This document shows positions 23,701-33,945 of a stretch of 64,000 nt of DNA, one piece after another. The DNA comes from Paratrimastix pyriformis (taxonomy: Eukaryota > Preaxostyla > Paratrimastigidae), in assembly GCA_027972325.1 (NCBI GenBank), contig JAPMOS010000004.1, positions 496,001 through 560,000 of the forward strand, read 5' to 3'. Numbering within the stretch: position 1 is the stretch's first letter; the number at the start of each line of letters is the position of its first letter. A model generated the notes under the pieces. The model was not told where the DNA came from, ran no database searches, and saw nothing but the letters and a program-made list of their open reading frames with translations. Both the position numbers and the translations under genes were made by a program.

Positions 23701-25771
23701 GCACGGAGCGACGAGGGGTCGGACAGACCTTGCGGGCAGTCGTCAGCTCTTCGGCGCTGTGGGCGTTGTCCTGGGCCAGCTCGGTCAGGCGGGAATGCAG
23801 CAGGCCCAGCTCTTTGCCCCCAACTGCGGGCGGCCCCCAGAACTGCGCTAGTGCGTTCAGGTGCCCGCGGGCGGTTCCCCGCATGGCCGGGTCGTGGCTG
23901 AGCATGACCCGGATGGCGGCCCGCAGGGGTTCGGCCACTCCGGCGGCCAGCAGGCGGTTCTCCACCACCTCCTGCAGCCCGTCCCCCAGCTGGCAGGCAT
24001 ATCGGCCCCCCAGCTCCGGCAGGTCGTTGAGGTTGGCGGCGGTCAGGGAGCCCATCAGGCAGAACAGCAGCAGGCCCGCCGAGAAGAGGTCGCATGGGAT
24101 GCCGTGCTCGTCGGCCCCGCACCGCTCCGGAGCTGCGAACGGGGCCGGGGCCATGGTGGTCATGGGGCCCCCGGCGGCAGCGCAGGACTCGCCGAAGTCT
24201 GCCACCACCAATTGCGGACGGCCGTCCGCCTGATCAAAGAGCACGTTGGACGGCTGGACCGGGGGGAGGGTGCGGGTGGGAGGAAAGGAGAGGGAGGGTG
24301 AGTGGGAGGAAAGGAGAGGGAGGGTGAGTGGGAGGGAAGGAGAGGGATGGTGAGTGGGAGGGAAGGAGAGGGAGGGTGAGTGGGAGGAAAGGAGAGGGAG
24401 GGTGAGTGGGAGGGCGAGTGGGAGGTGAAACTGGGCCGCAGGGGCCAGGGGTGGGACGGAGGGAGATTCTCGACGGACTTTGAGGTTCCTGTGTGCGAGC
24501 TGGTGCTCGTGCAGGTGGGCGATCGCCTCCAGGAGGGACCGGCAGGCCGCCAGGCGCTCATACGGGCCCAGCTTGGCAGCCATCGTGTCGAGGTTGCCCA
24601 GGGGGCACCACTTGCTGAAAACCCGCACCAACATCCCATCCGCGACGGGCTGTTGGTCGACGCACAAGGGCACCAGCAGCGAGACGGGCGCCCAGGCCGC
24701 CAGAGCGGTGCGGACGGGGCCAAAACGGTCCATGAACCGATCCGCCTCGGCCTGATCGGCGACCGGGTGCGTCTTCATGGCGAACTGTTGGCCGGTCCGC
24801 TCGTCCCGGACCAAGAAAGTCAGGGGGGACGACGGGCCCCGGAAGCCATCGGAGTTCAACCTGTCGGCCTCCGCGAAGACCGGGGGCACCGCAAGGGGCG
24901 CCGCGGGTGGCGGGGCGAGCCCCCGGAAGATGGCCAGCACCTCCCCGGGCCGGGGTCGTGCCATGGGGTCGTCGGCGACCATCCTGTTGATGACATCGCG
25001 GATTGACTCTGGCACCCCGCCATGAGCTTGCCCAGGGCCTGGCAGCGTTCGGTCCAGGAGCACTCCCGGGGGATCTTGGGGGCGAACTGGGCGCACAATT
25101 CCCGACTGGTGCGGGCGCCGAACAGGCAGGCCAGCACCAGGCCCCCCGAGAAGATGTCGACCATGCCGTTGTAGGTACCCCTGTAGATCTCGGGTGCTTG
25201 GAAGGCTTCCGTCCCGCTCATGGTGTGGCCGACATCACCCACGCGGCACTCGCCAAAGTCGGCAATCAGGGGATGCGGGATGTCCAGCTGGTCCGCACGG
25301 AAGAGAACATTCTCCGGCTGTGCGATGAGAGATCTCAGGTGAGGAAGCTCGAATCGGGGATCAACGGACCTTGAGGTCCCTGTGAATCACCTTGGTCTCA
25401 AAGAGAAAGACGAGGCCTTCGAGAAATTCGCAGGCGACCCGGATCCGATCGGACGGGGAAAGGGACTCGACCACCTTGTCCAGATTCCCCAGTGGCGCAT
25501 ATTCGGTGACAATGCATACTTCATCGCCGTCAAAATAGAGGTCAAGACATGGGAGAATGTAAGGGTGACACAGTTGTACTTGGTGGAATGCTTCTTTGAT
25601 TGCTTTCAGGTAGCCTTCCTTGTTCGTGCCGACTGTGTCGATTCGCTTCACGACAACATTCTTACCTGTTTGCGTATCGAGCACGAGATGGGCCCTCCCA
25701 AAAAAGCCTTTCCCAAGAAGTGTGTAGGAACGCCCTTCCTTATCGGGTATATCCGCATAACGTTTCGGCAT
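20225..25771 (-). CDS. Kinase-pseudokinase-coiled-coil protein
   Basis: Start chosen at MPKRYADIP (25771), just before the first kinase domain; an in-frame Met at 25924 would overlap the upstream stop. Kinase 1 (about 25720-24930): glycine loop LLGKGFFGRAHLV, lysine in VVVKRID, VIHRDLK, IADFGE, AFQAPEIY, ending DPMARPRPGEVL; it looks active. Kinase 2 (about 24860-23850): lysine in FAMKTH, then AHRNLK with the catalytic Asp replaced by Asn, VVADFGE, AAPER; probably a pseudokinase. Then about 950 residues of Ala/Glu/Arg/Leu coiled coil (about 23740-20900), an Ala-Gln repeat (20742-20660) and a Pro/Met/Ser-rich tail. The C-terminal exons (20650-20225) are uncertain. No membrane span. Cytoskeletal scaffold kinase is a guess; no known orthologue recognised. 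Confidence 0.72.
20660..20742. repeat. Coding 6-bp repeat (Ala-Gln dipeptide)
   Basis: Tandem GCCTGA/GCCTGG hexamers. On the minus strand they encode alternating Ala and Gln after an intron whose acceptor is CCCCAG near 20757. It forms the start of the tail of the kinase/coiled-coil protein. Confidence 0.8.
21450..22790 (-). repeat. Internal duplications in the coiled-coil exons
   Basis: Two near-identical blocks encode TAGEMDRLRKALAETHGRLE (about 21595-21510 and 22070-21985). A second pair encodes LENEQTRLAEAGRRDAERLQ (about 21865-21780 and 22690-22605). Both copies of the first block are preceded by the same 44-48 nt intron (donors GTCTGG at 21631-21626 and 22101-22096), so genomic DNA, not cDNA, was duplicated. 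Confidence 0.85.
23600..23697. repeat. Intronic GTGAGTGG / GGTGGGT satellite
   Basis: Two adjacent short-unit arrays within an intron between the pseudokinase exon and the coiled-coil exon. Confidence 0.85.
24270..24425. repeat. Intronic minisatellite, about 26-bp unit
   Basis: Five to six copies of a purine-rich unit containing GGAAAGGAGAGGGAGGGTGA lie in the intron that splits pseudokinase subdomains (between HRNLK and the DFG-containing exon). Confidence 0.9.
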
Positions 25772-25920
25772 TCGTTCCGCGATGCCCGGCAAGCGAGAAA
25801 TCCCAACAGCAGGACGACAGACGGGTAGTGTGTGTTTCACCCAATAGACATGAAAGACAATTGCCGGGAAGAACGAAGGGGAGGAGAGGAGAGAGGAATT
25901 GGAAGAATGAAATGGTCTCT

Positions 25921-26178
25921 TCATCCTGGCAATCGTTCAAGGTAAAAGCCTTGCCTGGTGTCGCCCTCGGTTCCCTCAAAGTCCTCCTCCTCCAGAGGTG
26001 GGCATGATTGGGGGCCCTCCCCTCTCAGCCCCAGGTGGAGGACACCCTTGTGGAAGGCACGTAGCTGGGGCCTGTGACCCACGGAGATATACGTGATCTG
26101 GGCCCGTTGGAGAAGTTCGTACGCATGCCGTTCGCGGCCGTTCTGGGACAAGAAAAGAGAATGTCAACCGCCGCCATC

Positions 26179-26227
<49 letters not shown>

Positions 26228-29175
26228 GGACCGAGAGGGAGGTTGTCGCCTCGTCGAGGACGGCCCACCGAGGCCTGTGGAAGAGCAGCCGGGCGATGGC
26301 CACCAGCTGCTGCTCCCCAGGCGAGAGCACCTTCGAGTCCCCCCACCCCGATCGGATGAGCCACTCGGGTCAACGGTGGCCGCCAGACCTGGGACCAGTC
26401 ACAAGTGACGCCCGGGTCGACGTGGTTGAGGACGGTGGCCAGGCCAACCTCGTCCATCAGGGCCCGGAAGCGGTCCCGCGAGAGGACACCCTCTGCCAAA
26501 CAAAAAAAAAAAAAAACGAGCAAGGGGCAGCACATCGCAATGTGTGATGGCGGACGGGGGAGCAGAAGACGGACCCTCCTCGGGGTAGGCGACCTGAGCC
26601 GGAAGGGTGCCCGCGATCAGGTAGGTCTGCTGCGGCAGGAACATGACCTTCCGCCAGGCCCTGAGGGAGGCCGGGAGAAGAAGGCGACAATGCAGCCCGC
26701 TGGAATCCCCCCCGCCGACAGACCCCTGCTGGCCGGGGGGCGCCGGGATGCGAAGGGCGTTCGCCTGGAAGAAGGGCCACATACCGGCCAGGACGCGGAG
26801 CAGCGTCGACTTGCCGCAGCCGTTGGGCCCCGTCACCAGCAGGGAGAAGCCGGGTTCGAGCCGCAGTGTCAGATCTGCCCCGTACCAGACCGTAGCACCC
26901 GCCCGCACGCACCAGATGAGGATCGGTCTGTCATTGTCACCATCCCCCACCCCGCTATGCCGCCGCTTCTCCTTGCGCGGTGTTGGCGGACCGGCGACAA
27001 GGCACCGTCCGTCGGGTGCGCTAACCGTCAGCCGATGGACCTCGAAGGGTGGCGGCGGCTCCTCGGCCGGGAAGCGAGGGTCCCTCCCCAGGGCCGAACT
27101 ACCGGGGGGGGACGGGACGCAGAGAAGCGTCGCATCCGCAGCCTGTGCAGGACCCAGGGGCGAGTTGTACCTGCACCACCGAACCACAGAAAGCAGTGAG
27201 CTGGGGGACGGGACGCAAGGCGGCGAGCAGGGAGGGAGGGAGGAAAGAGGAAGGGGGCGGGACCTGCCCGCGAGGTCGTTGGCCACCTCGAGGAACTGGC
27301 CCACACGGGAGGTCATGCCGGCCATCTCGGAGTACCTGCCCGTCCAGCCATCGTGCAGTGGAGGGTACCACCCGCCGCCAACGCACGTGCGGGTTGGGCC
27401 GAGATCGATGGCCGGGAGTCGGGGGGCGGGGTGGAAGGAAGAGGGCGGGGCACGGACCTGGGGGTCAATTTGAGGATGTTCCCCAACGAGTCGGCCAGCG
27501 TCGTCAGAATGAAGACACTCTGGTGGCCGCCGCGGGGGGAGGGAGGGAGAGGGAGGTGAGCAACGTGATCCGTCTGGGGTGTTTCAAACCGGGGTGCTGT
27601 CCACCATAGATCCTCATTCTCCATCTCGCCCTCGGTGTGCGGGTGTGGCGTGGGGGGGGGGGGGGGGGGGCGACTGCTGTGCCGCGAGACCTGGGCGATG
27701 CGCTCGGCGACTTGGCCCGGGTCGAGGCCGTGAAAGGCGTCCGTCATGAAGACGAAGTAGCCCATCAGCCCGTACGAGCCGAGGTCGCTGAAGAAGGCCG
27801 ACACCTGCGGCGGCAGAGCCAAAGGGCATCGATGAGCCAGGCCAAGCGGCAGAGCCAAAGGATGGTGGGGGAGAGGGGGAGAGGGGAGGGCAGACCATGG
27901 TCATGGCGGTGAGCACCCAGGAGCGCCAGATGATGGCCCAGCGCACTTTGATCAGGTGCATCAGAGCCTGACGGACGGTGCTGTGCTCGGCCCCGTGCCC
28001 GCCTGTGCCACCCGAGACGAAGCCGTAAAAAAAGTTGGTGATCAGAGACATGCTGTGTATTTGCGAGGACGCAGGCGAAGAATCACCTCCCCACCCTTCC
28101 CGTCCCTCCCAAGCCACCTCGCGGACGGCCGACCGACCATAGAAGGTGATGGCCTCGGCACTGTCCCGGATGCGGACGTGGTGTGCGCGGAAGCGGCCTT
28201 CGAGGTCCTCGTTGCGGAAGACCAGCCGAGCCAGGGACGTCATCAGGAACCGGGCCGCCACGAAGAGGACCACGTAGAAGCCCGCGAGGGCGGTCGGCCC
28301 CAGGAAGCCCCGGTCCAGCCAGGCCCAGGCCCCATAGTAGGCGATGTTGATCGGGGCGTCCAAGGTTTTGCTGGTTTGCGAAGGATGATCGCACAGAAAG
28401 GACCAGTGATGATCCGTGTAACCGGAGATATGCGGGGAGGGTGATACGGGACGTGCCGAAGCCCGCCTCGGGCCGGGGCGGACCTGTATACCTCGGCCCA
28501 GAGCTGGGAGAAGAGGTCCGCGTCCTGGGTGATCCGCTGGTCCGCGTTGGGGATGCGTTCATCGAGACGAGTGATCTTGTAGAGGATGTTCCCCCGATCC
28601 AGCAGGTAGGCCCGGTGCATGGCGCCGCTGAGGTAGTACCGGACGGTCATGGCCACCAGGGCCTGAGCCTCGACGATTGTCGCCCGGAGGAATGCGTATA
28701 GAGAGTACCAGAGAATTCCGTAGTAAACAGAATCCCTATGGGGCGCGAGTGTGTGGATTGTGCGGATGAGAACAGACCAAAACTGGGGGACATTCTGATT
28801 GATGAGAGCTTTCTGGAACTTCCCCTTGATCAACCCATACTGTGAACTCACGTAAAGATTCGCAACCGCAAGCCCTAACATAAGAATGTACGGTAATAGA
28901 ATTACCCAGTTCTTGTGATGCGTTGCGACGAGGATGCGCCAAAAGTGCCTCCAGAAACGCACTGGTTTTGTTGGAACTTGACCACTCCACGCAGAATCCC
29001 TTTTGATGGGATGTTCATGGAGAAGGGATTGAGACTCTTCAGTCGAACCCCCTTGTGCCTGCATCCGCCCGGCAGCCCACTCCAACCCCTGAGAGAGTCT
29101 GTATCGCCCGTGTCGCCAAATCTGTTTCACCCTGCGGCAAGCTGGAGACGTCGGATCGTGGTCCGGTACATCCAC
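25921..29175 (-). CDS. ABC half transporter, ABCD / YddA-like family
   Basis: ABC transporter with an N-terminal membrane domain and one ATPase. Membrane part: NWVILLPYILMLGLAVANLY (about 28900-28840), the ABCD-type block RIPNADQRITQD (about 28560-28525), LAGFYVVLFVAARFLMTSLA, DLEGRFRAHHVRI and the EAA-like EAITFYG (about 28160-28140). ATPase: Walker A LLVTGPNGCGKSTLLRVLAG (about 26855-26795), FLPQQTYLIAGTLP, signature LSPGEQQ (about 26325), Walker B WAVLDEATTS, and switch His in TYISVGHRPQLRAFHKGVL (about 26095-26040). The ISVGHR...FH end is shared by ABCD4 and bacterial YddA/SbmA-type proteins and differs from peroxisomal ABCD1-3. About nine exons; the first is uncertain (start at 29175 assumed). 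Stop 25923-25921. Substrate unknown; cobalamin or peptide would be guesses. Confidence 0.85.
26180..26226. repeat. (GA)n microsatellite in intron
   Basis: About 23 GA dinucleotides within the intron directly after the Walker B exon of the ABC transporter. Confidence 0.95.
27652..27670. repeat. 19-nt G homopolymer in ABC transporter intron
   Basis: In gene sense a C run about 20 nt downstream of the donor after AERIAQ. Confidence 0.85.
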
Positions 29176-29355
29176 GTGACGAAAGCGATCGCCATCAAAC
29201 GCCTGCGGCGGGGGGCAATAAAGTTACGACGGCTCGGGCATGTCAGCTGAATCAGACCAACGATACCACTTCTCCGCCAGCGCTGCGGGGCCCTCTGCAG
29301 AAGCCACAGAGGCACCGGGGGGTGGGACTCCAAGGTGCAAATAAAGACGATACCC

Positions 29356-31618
29356 CTAAAAAAAACCGAGATAAAAAGGGGGAAGAAGATCACACCGACC
29401 CATAGAACCCACCGCTGATGAACCCGGTCCCGGAAAACGTGTCGTATCTAACAAAGCAACAAGATGTGATGGTCTACGAGAGGTTGAGGAGCAAACCCGA
29501 GTGTGTTTCCGCCAAAGCCGAAACGCCATCTCGCGCATGGCCATACGGTGCCTGCGGAGTGGGGGTGAAGGTGAAAATGAAGCCGCCATGGGCGAGCCCA
29601 CAACAGACAGTCGTGTCTCCAGCCGCACCACTGGGCCCAGCTTGCGCAGGGCACTCCGGACGAGGGTCCCCCGCCAGAGGCCCTGGATTCTCAGGATGGC
29701 TGTAAGGGGTGGTGTTGACCGAGCGAAGGAACAAGGTCGAGCAGACCCTGAGTCGTTTGCTTCTGTTCGGCCCGCCAACGGAGCCACCTGCGTACATGGC
29801 GCTGAAGCTGGGGGATGGGATGGGGATGGGATGGGGATGGGATGGGGATGGGATGGGGATGGGATGGGGATGGTGAATTGTGTCGACTCGGCTGGGAGGC
29901 GGAGCGGACCAGGACGGCCGCCTGGGTCGGCCGAAGGGGTCGGGGGGCCCCGAGTGCAAGGGGCTGGAACCGGCATGGGTGGCTGACCCGCGCCGCCCAC
30001 CCGCTCAGGTAGCGGCTCGGTGACTTGGCTGCTGGGGCGCGTGGGGCAGGAATCACGGCCGTCGAGGTGGCCGGGGCAGAGGCGTTGGCCGGGGTGGGGC
30101 AGGCTGGTCGCAGCGGCTGATGGGGCGTCTCGGAGGGGATCGCAGCCGCCACGGGGCCCACAAGCTGGCGGCGCTGCCCGGCCAGCTGCCGAAGCTAGGG
30201 TCGAGAGCAGAGATGAGGAAGACGAAGAGGGCCGCACATCCCGTGGGCTCCGCAAGGCCCCAAGCCAAACCCACCGACCTCCGCCCGCAGGCGTGCCTTG
30301 GCCACCTCGCCGGGCATGGCTGCCAGCGGTCCCGCGGGTGGGGATGGGTTGGCGGGCGGCGATGGCGTTGGCGTTGGCGCGGCGCAGCTCCTCCTCGACT
30401 GCATGGGCCACCTCTCGGGGGAATACCGGCCCAGGTCGACCCCCCGTGCTGACCGGGGCGGTTCCCCAGCCTGAGCCAGCCGCTGTTGGGCCAGCTGCCT
30501 GATGTCGCGGGCAGACAAGGGCGCCCTGTCTTCCTCTTCATCGTCGATGCCCCCGGCTGCGTGTGCCATTTGGCCAGCGGCGTGGTGGGCAGTCGTCGGG
30601 GGGCGCCGGGTGGGTGATCGGGGGCAGGAGGTGGCTCTCGGCCCAGGGGGCGGCCGGCGAGCCGAGAAGAGAATGTCATCATCGTCATCATTATCGACCG
30701 CCCATGCCGACTGTACAACGTGGGTCGATGGGGAGGGCGTGAGCGGCTGGGTGCTGTCGGCGCGGTGAGGGTGTGCCGAGGCATGTTTGGCGGGACTCTG
30801 ACGAGGGGGAGGCGCGGGGACGGTGGGTGGGATGGGCGGCAGGGCGACGGCCTCGACTGGGCCCTGCCGGGTCGAGTCGCCCTCCCAATCGCCCTCGCCA
30901 CCTGGAGGTGGGGCATGTGTCACGGCCGGAGCCGTGGTCGGAGTGGCCAGGGCTATGGCTGTGGCCGGGCGGCTCGATCGTATGACAACAACTTCCTCTT
31001 CATGATTCTTCCCCGAGTTCGTCGGTTGGTTGGGCTGGGCACTCCCAAGGGCGGCTTCGCCATGGCGTATGGAGCCCTGCGCGGCGGCATCGACCAAGAC
31101 CCTCACAGCCTCAGACTCCACGACGGGCATCGCCGGGCGCCACTTCCGCGGCCTCCCCGAGGTGGGCGGGGGAACCTCGGTGTAGCCCTGGGTGACCCCC
31201 TCGAGCTGTCTGATGTACCGGCCCAGCAGGTGGTCACAGGGGTTGCCCAGGTGGTCCGGGCGGGGCAGTGTCGCTGGGGCCTCGTCGTCGTCAAGGGTCC
31301 CGACGAGCTGGTGCTCCTCCTCCTCCTCGGGGATGGGGGCCGGGGGCGGGATGTCCTGCAGGGCCTGGGCCAGGAGCTGCTCCAGGGCTGACCAAGCCGA
31401 ACCGCCCGAGGGTCGTCGTGGGGCCGCGGTGGGGGCATCGGCTGAGGCTGGGGCTGGGAGCCGCTTGGCGTGTGCTGCAGTCGTTGCGGATGCTGCGCCC
31501 GTTTGCTGGGGGTTCCGCCGAGGTGGTGGCTGCGCGGGAGCCGCCTTGGCGGGTTGTTGCCGGTGCTGTTCAATGGCCGGCGCCGGTCCTCCTGGTTGAC
31601 CGCGCTGAGCGTGGGGGC

Positions 31619-31664
<46 letters not shown>

Positions 31665-33750
31665 TGTACGGCTGTTGTGGTGGTTGCAGGTGCTGCCGTT
31701 TCTGTGGTGGCTGCTGGCGTTGCTGGGTTGGCTGCTGTGGTGGCTGCTGGCGGTGCTGAGTGGGCATGGGCAAAGCGTCTAACGAGGCTGCCCGGGGCAT
31801 CTGATGGGCGGGTGGGACTTGCTGCTGCCGCGGTCGGCTTGGCGCTTCCGGCTCGCTGTTGGGCGGTGGTGGTGCGGGGCCCACGGGAGCTGCGTCGGAG
31901 GCTTCTGGACGAACACGGGGCTGGGGAATGCGACGTTTGGCCGCGGGGGCAGTGGGAGGCCGCCCCGAGGCCATCCGTCGGGGGATGGGCCCCGCGGCAG
32001 GCGGCGCAGAGCTCGCAGGGGGGGTGACAACAGGGGCTGGCGGGAGCGCAGCCTCTGAAGTCGTACCCGGGGGAAAATTTGGAGCCTCGGGGGGAACGGG
32101 TGGGAGAGGTTGGGGAAGGGTCAGGCCGGGATGCGAGGAAGCTGGAGGGGAGGTGTGCCGCGCACCCAACTTCGGATCGAGCGGATGGGTAACCTCTGGT
32201 CGAAGGCCGCCATGACCGGGCGGCACGAGAGAGGCATCGGCCAGGTGCTCGATTTGCAGCGGCGATCCGCGAGGCCCGGCCGGGGGACCGCCGAGAGGGG
32301 TGGATCGTGCCGGCGCCTGAGGGGTGGATCGAATGCATGAGCGAGAATTGGCGGCCAGCTGGCAAGTGCGGACCGCGAGGCCTGCGTCACCGGGCACCCC
32401 GCGAGGTGGGGCAGCGGACAGCTGGGTTTCGGGAGCCGGGGGTGGAGCGCCCTGTTGGGTGGGTGGCGACGTGGGCCGAGGAGGAGGCAGCAGTGGCAGG
32501 GGAGATGCCGGCTGTGGATGGGGGGGTGGTTGTGGTTGGGGTTGTGATGGAGGTGGATGTGGAGGTGGTGGTGGTGGTGGTGGCGGTGGTGGTGGCGGAG
32601 GCAAGGGTGGCGGAGGTGGCGGAGGTGGCGGAGGTGGCGGAGGTGGCGGAGGTGGCGGAGGTGGCGGAGGTGGCGGAGGCTGTGGTTGTGATGAAGGTGG
32701 CGATTGTGGTGGTTGTGGTGGTGTCGGGGGCGGGGGCGGAAGCCGCTCGATCTCCCACTGAGCGTGTGCGGCCCACGGATTCGCGGGTGGTTGCTGGACG
32801 GATGGCAGTTGTGGCTGCGGCAACTTTGACAGGGGTTGCGATGGCGCCTGGGGCTGCTGTTGTGGGGGCTGTTGCTGTGGAAGCGGCTTCTGTTGTGGCG
32901 GATGGGGCGAAGGTGGCTGATGCTGCGGAGCCGCAGGTGGTTGGAGAATTGGAGAAGGTTGTGACCCATCGGCAGAGTTCGCCTGCGGCGAGGGAACTGC
33001 CTGCTCGATGTGTCTGCCCTGACTCGAGAAATCGCATCCGGAAGTGTGGCGAGCCGTGTGGGGCACAGCAGGGGGGCGAGGCGCTCCCCTGGGTTGTTTG
33101 GGCAGGGCAGGCTGCGCCCGTTGCGGCGGATGGCAGGGCGCATGCGAGCTACGTGGGGGCCCACCGCTGGGGGCTTGTCCATCCTGTCCTTGATGTTGGA
33201 GGGGATGCTTCCCCGGGGCGGCCTGTCGTTGGGCGGGGCCACCCCGGAGACGGCCAGCGGGCGAAGCTGACCGCGATACGGGGCGGGGATGCCCGCCGGG
33301 AATGTTCGGAACGGAGGGCTTCGAGGGGTTCCGAGCGGAGGGTAAGGTGGGGATGTTGCTGAGCGCAGGAATTGCGGCATGCGTCCCGACGACCTCAAGA
33401 GCCGGCGCCCCGAGCGAAGGGCCTGGGGGACGGATCGGTGAACGGGGCTTGGTACATGCCCCAACACGTGCTCTGTGCTGGTTGGTCGGAACAGGTTTCA
33501 CGTCATCAAGAGAGGCGGATTCAAGGGAGGAAAAAAGAGAGGAGGGGGAGGGGTGGTGTGATGATTCGGATGCCGATGAATTGGCCGAATGCCTCCGAGA
33601 AAAATCAAAAGACGTATCGCCTGTCTCAGAAAGGTGGCGAACACTAGACGAGCTGGAACGTGCCGGCGAGAGTGGTTTGGGGGATAATGAGATTTGGATC
33701 GGCGGAAGAGGGAGTGGTGAGGAAGAATTGGGAGAGATGGAAGGCACCAC
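29356..33750 (-). CDS. Proline/glutamine-rich protein with an IQ motif
   Basis: Large, mostly disordered multi-exon protein. The N-terminal exon (start 33750) is Ser/Pro-rich, followed by His/Gln/Pro-rich sequence, a polyproline run encoded by GGAGGTGGC repeats (about 32690-32560) and a polyglutamine run (31664-31617). More ordered pieces follow: LEQLLAQALQDIPPPAP (about 31395-31345), HLLGRYIRQLEGVTQGYTEV (about 31230-31170), SARDIRQLAQQRLAQAGEPP (about 30515-30450) and EVAHAVEEELRRANANAIAA (about 30405-30345). Near the C-terminus is an IQ motif, IQGLWRGTLVRSALRKLG (about 29695-29640), a likely calmodulin or EF-hand light-chain site. The stop is at 29358-29356. I infer one gene from collinearity; it could be two. 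Scaffold role at the cytoskeleton is a guess. It is divergent from NAF1 (195 bp between starts). Confidence 0.55.
29812..29875. repeat. GGGATGGGGAT minisatellite
   Basis: Tandem 11-12 bp G-rich units, probably in an intron of the IQ-motif gene, just upstream (in gene sense) of the exon with APLAGRTEAN. Confidence 0.85.
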
Positions 33751-33945
33751 GTCGAGACACTGTTGTGGTGGTTCCGTTGAATTTTACGGGGTCTGTGTGA
33801 GGGCGCCGGCCGAAGAAAAGAAACCGAGTTTCAAGTACCACGAGGTTCTTGACATCCATTTGCGGGGTGGGGAAATGGCGTCCCAACTGGTCTGTCAACG
33901 GCATAGCACCTCTTCATATTTGCCGTCCCCTTCTAGACATTAGTT
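33751..33945. promoter_or_regulatory. Divergent promoter, IQ-motif gene and NAF1
   Basis: 195 bp between opposing start codons; locally more AT-rich than the flanking coding DNA. No strong motif recognised. Confidence 0.4.
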
